Source: a virus
Length of the DNA: 20,985 nucleotides
Reading direction: 5' to 3' (one strand)
Virus record (IMG/VR): IMGVR_UViG_3300048930_001425
Coordinates: 1-20,985 of that record
Under the pieces are notes generated by a model. The model did no database searches. It was given only the letters and a program-made list of their open reading frames with translations, and was not told the origin of the DNA. Made by a program: the position numbers and the translations under genes. This document shows, in pieces, positions 6,816-13,272 of the stretch; position 1 is the first letter of the stretch, and every line of letters starts with the position of its first letter.

Positions 6816-7556
6816 ATGTCCCTGCTCGACTCGTTGATCACGACCACGACGCCCTCGCCGCCCAAGATCCTCGTCTACGGCACCCCGGGCGTCGGCAAGA
6901 CCACGTTCGCCGCCAGCGCCGGCGCGCTGCTCCTGGACTGCGAGAACGGCGCGGGCGCCGTGCCCGGGCTCACGCGGACCCCGTTCCTCAAGAGCTGGCC
7001 CGAGGTGCAGGCATGGCTCGCGGAGATCGAGGCCCAGCCTCCCGAGGGACTCGGGGCCGTGGCGATCGACACGCTCGACTGGCTCGTGCAGCGCATCGTC
7101 GAGTACGTCGTGATGGACCTCGACAAGAAGAGCAAGGGAGAGGTTACCAACACACTCTCCTCGGCTCACGGCGGGTACTTCAAGGCCCGCGAGATCGTCA
7201 ACAACATCGTGAGCCGTGACCTGCTCCCGCTGCTCAATGCGATTACCGACCGGGGCATCGCCGTGATCCTGCTGGCGCACGCGGCCAACACCAAGATCAC
7301 CACGCCCGAGGGGTACGACGTGCGGCTCGCCGCGCCAGACATCCCCCAGTGGATCGCCCCGACGTTCGTCGAGTGGGCCGACGCGGTGCTGTACGCCTCG
7401 CGCGAAACCACGGGCGAGCGCGTGCTCACGACCGAGGGAACGAGCAACGTCACCGCCAAGAACCGCTACGGCCTGCCGTCCAAGGTGGGCCTGTCGTGGA
7501 AGGACCTGTCGGAGGCGATCCAGCAAGGGCTGGAGCGCCAGTCGGCCGGTCGCTGA
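6816..7556 (+). CDS. Phage RecA-like ATPase (Sak4-like recombinase)
   Basis: A 246-residue P-loop ATPase of the phage RecA-like / Sak4 type, expected to promote single-strand annealing or strand exchange during phage replication. Walker A is GTPGVGKTT (residues 22-30), the Walker B-like strand is LGAVAIDTLDWL (Asp85), and a later strand VILLAHA (about 151) supplies a sensor position. The order Sak4-like ATPase, DUF669 protein, RusA is a familiar phage arrangement. GGAG five bases before the ATG at 6816 and the family's usual N-terminus (MSLLDSL) support this start. However, the same frame is open and coding-like back to a GTG at 6672 placed 14 bases after motif copy B, adding 48 residues (VPPARSPRPEPRG... 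RAEDLDPHHPKNGAT). Either the protein has an N-terminal extension or two starts are used. It heads the replication operon. Confidence 0.85.
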   Translation: MSLLDSLITTTTPSPPKILVYGTPGVGKTTFAASAGALLLDCENGAGAVPGLTRTPFLKSWPEVQAWLAEIEAQPPEGLGAVAIDTLDWLVQRIVEYVVMDLDKKSKGEVTNTLSSAHGGYFKAREIVNNIVSRDLLPLLNAITDRGIAVILLAHAANTKITTPEGYDVRLAAPDIPQWIAPTFVEWADAVLYASRETTGERVLTTEGTSNVTAKNRYGLPSKVGLSWKDLSEAIQQGLERQSAGR

Positions 7557-7603
7557 TCCCGATCCCCATCACCGCACCACCCGCTCATGAAGGAGCCCGC
7601 TCA

Positions 7604-8065
7604 ATGGCCAGCCTGAACAACTTCGACGCCAACCAGGTCGATCCCTCCGTGGCGCTCGACCCCATCCCCGCCGGCAAGTACCTCGCGGTCGTGTCCGACA
7701 GCGAGTACAAGCCCACCAAGAACGGCGGCGGTAAGTACCTCCAGCTCACGTTCCAGATCATCGACGGCGAGCACAAGGGCCGCCTGGTCTGGGCTCGGCT
7801 CAACCTCGAGAACAAGAGCGAGATGACCGTCAAGATCGCCCGCGGCGAGCTGTCCGCCATCTGCCGCGCCGTCGGCGTCATGCAGCCCAAGGACTCGGTT
7901 GAGCTCCACAACGTGCCGCTGGAGATCTCCGTCGGGCTCAAGAAGCGCGACGACAACGGGGAGTTCACCAACGTCATCAAGGGCTACGCGAAGAAGGGTG
8001 CCGCGGCCGCGCCCCGTGCTACCGCCGCCGCGGGCCCAGGGAGCACGCCGCCCTGGAAGCGATAA
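7604..8065 (+). CDS. DUF669 family phage protein, probable DNA-binding recombination partner
   Basis: A 153-residue DUF669-family protein, regularly paired with Sak4-like ATPases and probably a single-stranded-DNA-binding partner; that role is proposed for the family rather than demonstrated here. The beta-rich body runs from about 15 to 130: PAGKYLAVVSDSEYKPTKNG, then GGKYLQLTFQIIDGEHKGR, RLNLENKSEMTVKIARGELS, and VGLKKRDDNGEFTNVIKGYA. A flexible alanine/proline-rich tail ends in TPPWKR. AAGGAG (7589-7594) lies nine bases before the ATG. It follows the ATPase by 47 bases, and its TAA stop coincides with the region where the RusA gene must begin. No acidic SSB-type tail is present on this protein; one is instead found on the helicase. 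Confidence 0.88.
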   Translation: MASLNNFDANQVDPSVALDPIPAGKYLAVVSDSEYKPTKNGGGKYLQLTFQIIDGEHKGRLVWARLNLENKSEMTVKIARGELSAICRAVGVMQPKDSVELHNVPLEISVGLKKRDDNGEFTNVIKGYAKKGAAAAPRATAAAGPGSTPPWKR

Positions 8066-8424
8066 GCCCATCTGGTCGTGTCCTCGAGCTCCCGTACCCG
8101 CCGAGTGTGAACCACATCTGGCGTCGCGTGGGGCCCAGGACCGTCATCAGCCGCGAGGGCCGGCGCTACCGCAGGGACGTGTGCGCCGCCCTCGCGGCGA
8201 TGCGGGTGGAGCGGATGGATGGACGCCTGGCGGTGCGCGTCACTGTCTGCCCGCCTGATCACCGCCGGCGCGACCTGGACAACGTGCAGAAGGCGCTGCT
8301 TGACGCGCTGGCGAAGGGCGGGGCGTACCGCGACGACTCGCAGATCGATCGGCTGGAAGTGGATCGAGGCCCGGTGACGCCGGGCGGCAAGGTGCTGGTG
8401 GAGATCACGCGAATCAAACCATGA
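8053..8424 (+). CDS. rusA: RusA family Holliday junction resolvase
   Basis: RusA-type endonuclease that cuts Holliday junctions formed during recombination-dependent replication. The catalytic motif RRRDLDNVQKALLDAL carries the two aspartates equivalent to E. coli Asp70 and Asp72 and the lysine equivalent to Lys76. DDSQID, 19 residues after the second aspartate, supplies the Asp91 equivalent, matching the E. coli spacing. The conserved N-terminal strand RVLELPYPPSVNH is encoded upstream of the only usual start in frame (GTG 8107), which would delete about 13 residues including the LPxPPS segment. No ATG, GTG or TTG exists in this frame between the stop at 7900-7902 and 8107. The start is therefore put at CTG 8053, with AGGGAG (8038-8043) nine bases upstream; ATA 8062, overlapping the DUF669 stop as ATAA, is the alternative. 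The stop overlaps the helicase ATG (ATGA at 8421-8424). Confidence 0.85.
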   Translation: MEAISPSGRVLELPYPPSVNHIWRRVGPRTVISREGRRYRRDVCAALAAMRVERMDGRLAVRVTVCPPDHRRRDLDNVQKALLDALAKGGAYRDDSQIDRLEVDRGPVTPGGKVLVEITRIKP

Positions 8425-10112
8425 ACCTCCGACCCTACCAATCCGAAGCCGTCGCCGCGGTGTACGAGCACCTGCGGACCCGCGACGACAACCCTTGCGT
8501 GGTCATCCCGACCGGCGGGGGCAAGACGCCGGTGATCGCGACGATCTGCCGCGACTCGGTCGGGCCGTGGAACGGGCGCGTCGTCATCCTGGCCCACGTC
8601 AAGGAACTCCTCGAGCAAGCGGCGGACAAGCTCCGGCACATCGCGCCGGACGTGCCCGTGGGCATCTACTCGGCGGGGCTGAAGCGCAAGGACCTGGGGT
8701 ACGCGGTCACCATCGCGGGTATCCAGTCGATCTACCAAAGGGCGTGCGACCTTGGGCCGGTGGATCTGCTCATCGTGGACGAGGCGCACCTGATCCCGCC
8801 GGACGGCGAGGGGATGTACCGCCAGTTCATCGCCGACGCCAAGGTCGTGAACCCGCTGGCGCGGGTGATCGGGTTGACGGCGACGCCGTTCCGCATGAAG
8901 TCCGGCCCGATTTGCGAGCCGGGCAACATCCTCAACCACGTCTGCTTCGAAGTTGGGGTGCGCGAACTGATCGTGCAGGGCTTCCTCTCCCCACTGCGGA
9001 CCAAGGCGGGGCTCCAGAAGGTGAGCACCGACGACCTGCACGTCCGCGCCGGCGAGTTCGTCGCCAGCGAGGTCGAGGACCTGATGGACAAGGACGCCCT
9101 GGTCGAGGGGGCGTGCGCCGAGATCGTCGAGCACACCAAGGACCGCAGCGCCACGCTGATCTTCTCGTCGGGCATCCGGCACGGGCAGCACATCGTGGAG
9201 GTGCTGAAGTCCAAGCATGGCGTCGAGTGCGGGTTCGTGTCCGGCGACACGCCCGCGGGCGTGCGGAGCGGCATCCTCGACCGGTTCCGTTCAGGCTCGC
9301 TCAAGTTCCTCTGCAACGTGAATGTCCTCACGACCGGCTTCGACGCCCCGCACATCGACTGCGTGGCGCTCGTGCGCCCGACCATGTCGCCCGGGCTGTA
9401 CTACCAGATGGTGGGCCGAGGTTTCCGCCTGCACCCCGGCAAGGCCGACTGTCTCGTGCTGGACTTCGGCGGCAACGTGCTCCGGCACGGGCCGGTGGAT
9501 GCCATCCGCGTCACCACGGACGACCGCGGCGAGGGCGAGGCCCCGGCAAAGGAGTGCCCGCAGTGCCACGCGCTCATCGCGGCGGGCTACCAGACGTGCC
9601 CGCAGTGCGGGCACCAGTTCCCCGAGCCCAACAAGCAGAAGCACGAGGCGCAGGCCAGCACCGAGGGCATCCTCAGCGGCCAGAGCACGCGCGAGGAGCA
9701 CAATGTCAGCGAGACGACGTACCACGTCCACATGAAGCGGAACGACCCGGCCGCGCCGCTCACGATGCGCGTCGAGTACCGGGTCGGCTTCAACCACTAC
9801 TTCCGCGAGTGGGTCTGCTTCGACCACACCGGGTACGCCCGCACCAAGGCCGAGGCGTGGTGGCGGGCGCGGTCCGTCGAGCCCGTGCCCGGCGGCACCG
9901 AAGAGGCGGTCGAGCTCGCGCGGGCGGGGGCGCTCGCGCCGGCGCTGCACATCACGGTCGAGAAGAAAGCGGGCGAGCAGTTCGAGCGGGTGGTGGCGCA
10001 CCGCCTGGGCGACAAGCCACCGCGGCTCGAGGGCGATGAAGGCCTCCCCGAGCGACTGCCCCAGCCGGTCGGAACCACGTACGGCATCCCCGACGACGAA
10101 ATCCCCTTCTGA
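8421..10112 (+). CDS. SF2 DEAD/DEAH-box helicase with zinc ribbon and SSB-like acidic tail
   Basis: A 563-residue superfamily 2 helicase, likely the replicative or recombination helicase of the element, unwinding DNA with ATP. Motifs in order: RPYQSEA (Q-like motif, residues 4-10), PTGGGKT (Walker A, about 30-36), VDEAH (Walker B, about 119-123), GLTATPFR (motif III, about 152), a second RecA lobe with LTTGFDAP (about 312), and QMVGRGFR (motif VI, about 331). A zinc ribbon with CPQC / CPQCG follows near 379-397. The C-terminal third (about 430-550) is unassigned but contains an aromatic-rich VGFNHYFREWVCFDHTGYAR block. The protein ends in PDDEIPF, closely resembling the DDDIPF tip of bacterial SSB proteins. 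Translation is coupled to RusA by an ATGA overlap. Functional class is secure; the role of the tail is inference. Confidence 0.93.
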   Translation: MNLRPYQSEAVAAVYEHLRTRDDNPCVVIPTGGGKTPVIATICRDSVGPWNGRVVILAHVKELLEQAADKLRHIAPDVPVGIYSAGLKRKDLGYAVTIAGIQSIYQRACDLGPVDLLIVDEAHLIPPDGEGMYRQFIADAKVVNPLARVIGLTATPFRMKSGPICEPGNILNHVCFEVGVRELIVQGFLSPLRTKAGLQKVSTDDLHVRAGEFVASEVEDLMDKDALVEGACAEIVEHTKDRSATLIFSSGIRHGQHIVEVLKSKHGVECGFVSGDTPAGVRSGILDRFRSGSLKFLCNVNVLTTGFDAPHIDCVALVRPTMSPGLYYQMVGRGFRLHPGKADCLVLDFGGNVLRHGPVDAIRVTTDDRGEGEAPAKECPQCHALIAAGYQTCPQCGHQFPEPNKQKHEAQASTEGILSGQSTREEHNVSETTYHVHMKRNDPAAPLTMRVEYRVGFNHYFREWVCFDHTGYARTKAEAWWRARSVEPVPGGTEEAVELARAGALAPALHITVEKKAGEQFERVVAHRLGDKPPRLEGDEGLPERLPQPVGTTYGIPDDEIPF

Positions 10113-10125
10113 ACAGGAGCACACG

Positions 10126-10518
10126 ATGATCACGATCACCATCGAAGAAACGGACAAGGACGGCCGCGTGCTGGGGCGGCACGTGGCCTCGGCCCCCATC
10201 GACAAGAACGACGCGAAGGGCGTCGGATCTCTGCTGGCCCGCAGCGTCGGCGGGCTGATGTACCACGGCCAGACGCGGGCCGAGGTGCCGCTGCTGATCG
10301 CGGCGGCGGGAACGCACCGCTCCAGCCGCTGCACCCAGGCGATCGCGCACGCCCTGGGGCTGGCCGGGAGCGAGCACAGCTTCGAGTACGCGGTGAAGCC
10401 GGTCGTGGACCTCGACCGCCTGCTCGACTACCGCGCAAGCAAGAAGGACCGCGAGCACGCGGCGCAGATGCTCAAGATCATGGGCGCCGGCGTCAAGACG
10501 AAGGGGGACGACGAGTAA
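10126..10518 (+). CDS. Uncharacterised 130-residue protein of the replication operon
   Basis: An open frame between the helicase and the PrimPol gene, not recognised as a named family. CAGGAG (10114-10119) is six bases before the ATG at 10126. The N-terminal strand MITITIEETDKDGRVLGRHV is beta-hairpin-like. The middle is alanine/glycine-rich and helical (residues about 35-90, with SSRCTQAIAHALGLAG), and the C-terminus is a charged helix (DYRASKKDREHAAQMLKIMG). The first strand-turn-strand could suggest a small nucleic-acid- or partner-binding module. Being flanked within 14 and 3 bases by replication genes, it is probably a replication accessory such as a loader, clamp-like factor or primase partner, but that is only context. 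Confidence 0.75.
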   Translation: MITITIEETDKDGRVLGRHVASAPIDKNDAKGVGSLLARSVGGLMYHGQTRAEVPLLIAAAGTHRSSRCTQAIAHALGLAGSEHSFEYAVKPVVDLDRLLDYRASKKDREHAAQMLKIMGAGVKTKGDDE

Positions 10519-10521
10519 GCG

Positions 10522-12699
10522 ATGAGCGACGGCCCGTCCAATCTGCTCGACGCGGCGCGGTGGTACCTCGCGCGCGGCTACGCGCCGATCCCCGTGCCCG
10601 CGGGGACGAAGGTCCCCGTGCTCAAGGGCTGGACGGACCTGCGCCTCGCGGAGGCCGACCTCCCGCAGCACTTCAACGGAATGGGGAACGTCGGCGTGCT
10701 GCTGGGCGAGCCCAGCAGATGGCTCGTGGACGTGGACCTCGATTGCGAGGAGGCGGTAGCGCTCGCGCCCGCGTTCCTGCCGCCGACGGGCGCGAAGTCT
10801 GGGCGGCCCGGCAAAAGGTCGTCGCATTGGTGGTACGTCTGCGAGGGGGCGAAGACCCGCAAGCACCAGGACCCGGCCACAAAGAAGATGATCGTTGAGC
10901 TCCGGAGCACCGGGGCGCAGACCGTTGTCGGCCCGAGCATGCATCCCTGCGGGGAACCGTACGACCCGCTCGAAGGCGAGCCCGCCGTCGTGGATGTCGA
11001 GACGCTCAGCGCGGCGGTCGCGGCGCTGGCCGAGGCGGTGAAGAAGCAGAGATATGGCGAGCCGCCACCGGCGCGAGCGGCCGTGACGGCTGCAGCATCG
11101 AAGTGTCATCCCGACTCCGACGCCGTTCTGCGCCGCGCCGAGGCGTACCTCGACCGCATCCCGCCGGCGATCTCCGGCTCGGGCGGGCACGGCCAGACGT
11201 ATGCCGCCGCGACCGCGATGGTGCACGGGTTCGGGCTGGACCCCGAGACGGCGCTCGCGCTGCTGCGGGACAGGTACAACCCGCGCTGCCAGCCGCCGTG
11301 GTCGGAGAAGGAACTGCGCCACAAGGTCAGCGACGCCGCGAGCAAGCCGCACGATCGCCCGCACGGGTGGCTGCGCGACGCCGAGAAACCCGAGGACATG
11401 GGCGGCGTGGACCTATCCGGTTTCGACCCGGAGCGCCGGCGCGCCCCTGGCGAGCGGCCCCGCTCCGAGCGTCCGCCCGACCCGGGGCCGTTCCCCGATC
11501 ACCTGCTCCGCGTGCCCGGCTTCATCGAGCAGGTGGTCGCGCACAACCTGGCGACGGCCACCCGGCCGCAGCCCGTGCTGGCGCTGGCGGCGGGGATCTG
11601 CCTCCAGGCCGTGCTCGCCGCCCGCAAAGTGCGCGACGAGCGCGGCAACCGCACGAACGTCTACTGCGTCGGCGTCGCCCCCTCCGGCGCGGGCAAGGAC
11701 AACGCCCGCAAGGTGAACAAGAACATCCTCTTCGCCGCCGACATGGTCGAGCACGAAGGGAACGAGGACCTGGCGTCCGACGCCGGTCTCATCACGGCCG
11801 TCGAGGCCGAGCCGGCAATCCTGTTCCAGATCGACGAGTTCGGCCGCTTCCTCCGCACCATCGGCGATCCGAAGAAGGCACCTCACCTGTTTAACGTGCT
11901 GACGGCGCTCATGAAGCTCTACAGCAGCGCCGACACGGTCTTCCGGGGCAAGGCCTACGCCGACAAGAAGCGGAACAAGGTGGTCGATCAGCCGTGCGTG
12001 AGCGTCTACGGCACCACCGTCCCCGAGCACTTCTTCGAGTCCCTCACCGCCGACAGCCTCAGCGACGGGTTCATCGCCCGCCTGCTCGTGTTCGAGTCGG
12101 CCGAGACGCCGGCGCGGCAGCGCGCCAAGGCAACGGGTGTTCCCGAACCCCTGAAGCAGGCCGCCGAGTGGTGGGGAGCGTTCAAGCCCGGCGGCAACCT
12201 TGCCCCCGAGCACCCCCAGCCGATCGTGGTCGAGTCCACGCCGGAGGCGGGCGCGGTGTTCGATGCGCTCGCGGCGATGGTGGATGCAGAGCTCGGCAAG
12301 CCGGACGAGGCGGGGCGGTCGCTGTGGGCGCGCGCGGAGGAGAAGGCGTGCCGCCTGGCGCTGATCTATGCATGCTCGGCGAACGCCCAGAAGCCGGTGA
12401 TCGATCTGGACGCGGCGCGTTGGGCGTGCGATCTGTCGTCGTACCTGACGCGGCGGATGCTCTACATCGCGCACGAGTGGGTTGCGGACGGCGTGTTCGA
12501 CGCTCGGCAGAAGCGCGTCGTCCGGGTGGTGCGCAAGGCGGGTGGAAAGATCTCTCGCAGTGAACTCTGCCGCCGGACGCAGTGGCTGACCCAGCGGGAG
12601 CGGCAGGAAGTCATCGACAACCTCGTGGAAACAGGGCAAATCGAGCAGGTCACGGTGGAGACGGCAACCAAGCCGGGGGTGGTCTATGCGCTGGTCTGA
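10522..12699 (+). CDS. Primase-polymerase fused to DUF3987-like helicase
   Basis: A 725-residue bifunctional replication protein. Residues about 8-165 form an archaeo-eukaryotic PrimPol domain: the metal-binding run LVDVDLD places aspartates at 70, 72 and 74, His102 lies in SSHWWYVC, and STGAQTVVGPSMHPCG forms the third catalytic region. Residues about 190-275 resemble the helical PriCT-like linker (PPWSEKELRHKVSDAASKPH). Residues about 335-600 are a DUF3987-type helicase ATPase with Walker A PSGAGKDNARK (Lys392) and Walker B ILFQIDEFGRF (Asp438-Glu439). The Walker A has Asp where Ser or Thr normally binds magnesium. The C-terminal 60 residues form a winged-helix segment (GGKISRSELCRRTQWLTQRE) probably used for origin or DNA binding. 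It starts three bases after the preceding stop, with only a weak purine box upstream. It should prime and help unwind the element's DNA. Confidence 0.92.
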   Translation: MSDGPSNLLDAARWYLARGYAPIPVPAGTKVPVLKGWTDLRLAEADLPQHFNGMGNVGVLLGEPSRWLVDVDLDCEEAVALAPAFLPPTGAKSGRPGKRSSHWWYVCEGAKTRKHQDPATKKMIVELRSTGAQTVVGPSMHPCGEPYDPLEGEPAVVDVETLSAAVAALAEAVKKQRYGEPPPARAAVTAAASKCHPDSDAVLRRAEAYLDRIPPAISGSGGHGQTYAAATAMVHGFGLDPETALALLRDRYNPRCQPPWSEKELRHKVSDAASKPHDRPHGWLRDAEKPEDMGGVDLSGFDPERRRAPGERPRSERPPDPGPFPDHLLRVPGFIEQVVAHNLATATRPQPVLALAAGICLQAVLAARKVRDERGNRTNVYCVGVAPSGAGKDNARKVNKNILFAADMVEHEGNEDLASDAGLITAVEAEPAILFQIDEFGRFLRTIGDPKKAPHLFNVLTALMKLYSSADTVFRGKAYADKKRNKVVDQPCVSVYGTTVPEHFFESLTADSLSDGFIARLLVFESAETPARQRAKATGVPEPLKQAAEWWGAFKPGGNLAPEHPQPIVVESTPEAGAVFDALAAMVDAELGKPDEAGRSLWARAEEKACRLALIYACSANAQKPVIDLDAARWACDLSSYLTRRMLYIAHEWVADGVFDARQKRVVRVVRKAGGKISRSELCRRTQWLTQRERQEVIDNLVETGQIEQVTVETATKPGVVYALV

Positions 12700-12703
12700 A
12701 CCG

Positions 12704-12805
12704 GATCATTCAATCCTTCATCTAATCCCCGCGCGCGCACGCGGAGCGCACGGGCGTGGGCGTAGGGGAGGTATTGAAAGATTGAATGATCTCTCTCTTT
12801 CAATA
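12704..12805 (+). promoter_or_regulatory. Competing AT-rich inverted repeats (attenuator- or operator-like)
   Basis: Arm 1, GATCATTCAATCCTTCA (12704-12720), pairs 16 of 17 with arm 2, TGAAAGATTGAATGATC (12775-12791). Part of arm 2, TATTGAAAGA (12772-12781), is also perfectly complementary to arm 3, TCTTTCAATA (12796-12805). The two stems exclude each other, as in an attenuator. A pyrimidine run (TCTCTCTTTC) follows arm 2. It begins five bases after the PrimPol stop. It could instead be a cluster of binding sites for the element's own DNA-binding protein. Confidence 0.6.
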
Positions 12806-12846
12806 TCTTCTTCCTCCCTCCCCGCCGCTGCGCCCATGCAGGTCGC

Positions 12847-13101
12847 GTGCCAGGCCGCGCCTACCCGAAGCCTTACAGCCGGAAGCCTTACCAGGGGAGG
12901 ACCTGGGGGAGTAGGTACTTCCCGGGCCAGGCGGCGAAGAGACGCCCGCGGGAACAGCCGCGCTTGGCGACAGAGTTTGTTTCGCCCGTCCGAGCGCCGG
13001 GCGGCCCCGTGGCGGGGTTGATACGTCGCCCGGCCAAGGCCGCGACGTGGGCCAACGTGGGCGGACCCGTGGCCAACGGGCGACGGGGGGGCGGCCCGTA
13101 G
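12847..13101 (+). CDS. Possible small basic protein, uncertain
   Basis: An 84-residue frame starting with GTG at 12847, in the gap behind the PrimPol gene. The N-terminus is tyrosine- and lysine-rich with a five-residue repeat (KPYSR, KPYQG), followed by GRTWGSRYFPG and then a low-complexity Ala/Gly/Pro/Arg tail. The direct DNA repeat at 12867-12891 encodes the repeat. No good ribosome binding site is visible, third-position GC preference is weaker than in neighbouring genes, and no family is recognised. It may be a real small basic protein or merely an open frame in GC-rich DNA. Confidence 0.25.
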   Translation: MPGRAYPKPYSRKPYQGRTWGSRYFPGQAAKRRPREQPRLATEFVSPVRAPGGPVAGLIRRPAKAATWANVGGPVANGRRGGGP

Positions 13102-13113
13102 AGGGGGGAAATC

Positions 13114-13130
13114 GGGGCGCTGAGCGCCCC
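13114..13130. other. GC hairpin, possible terminator stem
   Basis: Perfect 7-base stem GGGGCGC / GCGCCCC around TGA. No T tract follows on either strand, so intrinsic termination is doubtful. It lies between the replication operon and the methyltransferase gene. Confidence 0.3.
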
Positions 13131-13195
13131 CGGACGGGCCCGGCTGCCCGAGCAATCCAGCCAATCAGCGATCCAGCCATCCCCGCCCCCCTGGA

Positions 13196-13215
13196 CCCGC
13201 CGCATGTGCGGCGGG
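13196..13215 (+). promoter_or_regulatory. Leader hairpin before the ParB-methyltransferase gene
   Basis: Perfect 8-base stem CCCGCCGC / GCGGCGGG closing an ATGT tetraloop, 57 bases before the GTG start at 13273. It shares the core GCCGC-A(C/T)GT-GCGGC with the inner hairpin upstream of the sigma-like gene at 6005-6021, and resembles an imperfect stem at 15493-15513 upstream of the HARE-HTH gene. A shared RNA or protein ligand is possible. Confidence 0.45.
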
Positions 13216-13272
13216 CCACCACGACGCCCCACGCGCTGGCGCTTGCCGCCGCGCGTCCCAACGGAGATCGCT

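Larger units (their letters stand above)
12700..13272. other. 573-base intergenic region rich in inverted repeats
   Basis: The longest stretch without a confident gene. It opens with AT-rich inverted repeats (12704-12805), then a pyrimidine tract (12791-12825), a direct repeat GAAGCCTTAC at 12867-12876 and 12882-12891, a GC hairpin GGGGCGC-TGA-GCGCCCC at 13114-13130, and the leader hairpin of the methyltransferase at 13196-13215. A weak GTG-initiated frame lies at 12847-13101. Position directly behind the PrimPol gene and the local AT-rich patch are compatible with a replication origin or a transcription switch between early and later genes; neither is proven. Confidence 0.5.

Noticed and set aside
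6030-7526. 498-codon open frame on the minus strand
   Set aside because: Antisense shadow of the sigma-like and ATPase genes; no domain and composition typical of GC-rich antisense frames.
8107-8424. GTG 8107 as the RusA start
   Set aside because: It would remove the conserved N-terminal strand with LPYPPS, needed for the RusA fold, so an upstream non-standard start is preferred.
12704-12805. Small transposable element bounded by terminal inverted repeats
   Set aside because: No target-site duplication and no second copy in the window, and the third arm is better explained by RNA or protein-binding structure.
12867-12891. CRISPR-like repeat
   Set aside because: Only two 10-base copies with a 5-base gap; no array, no cas genes.
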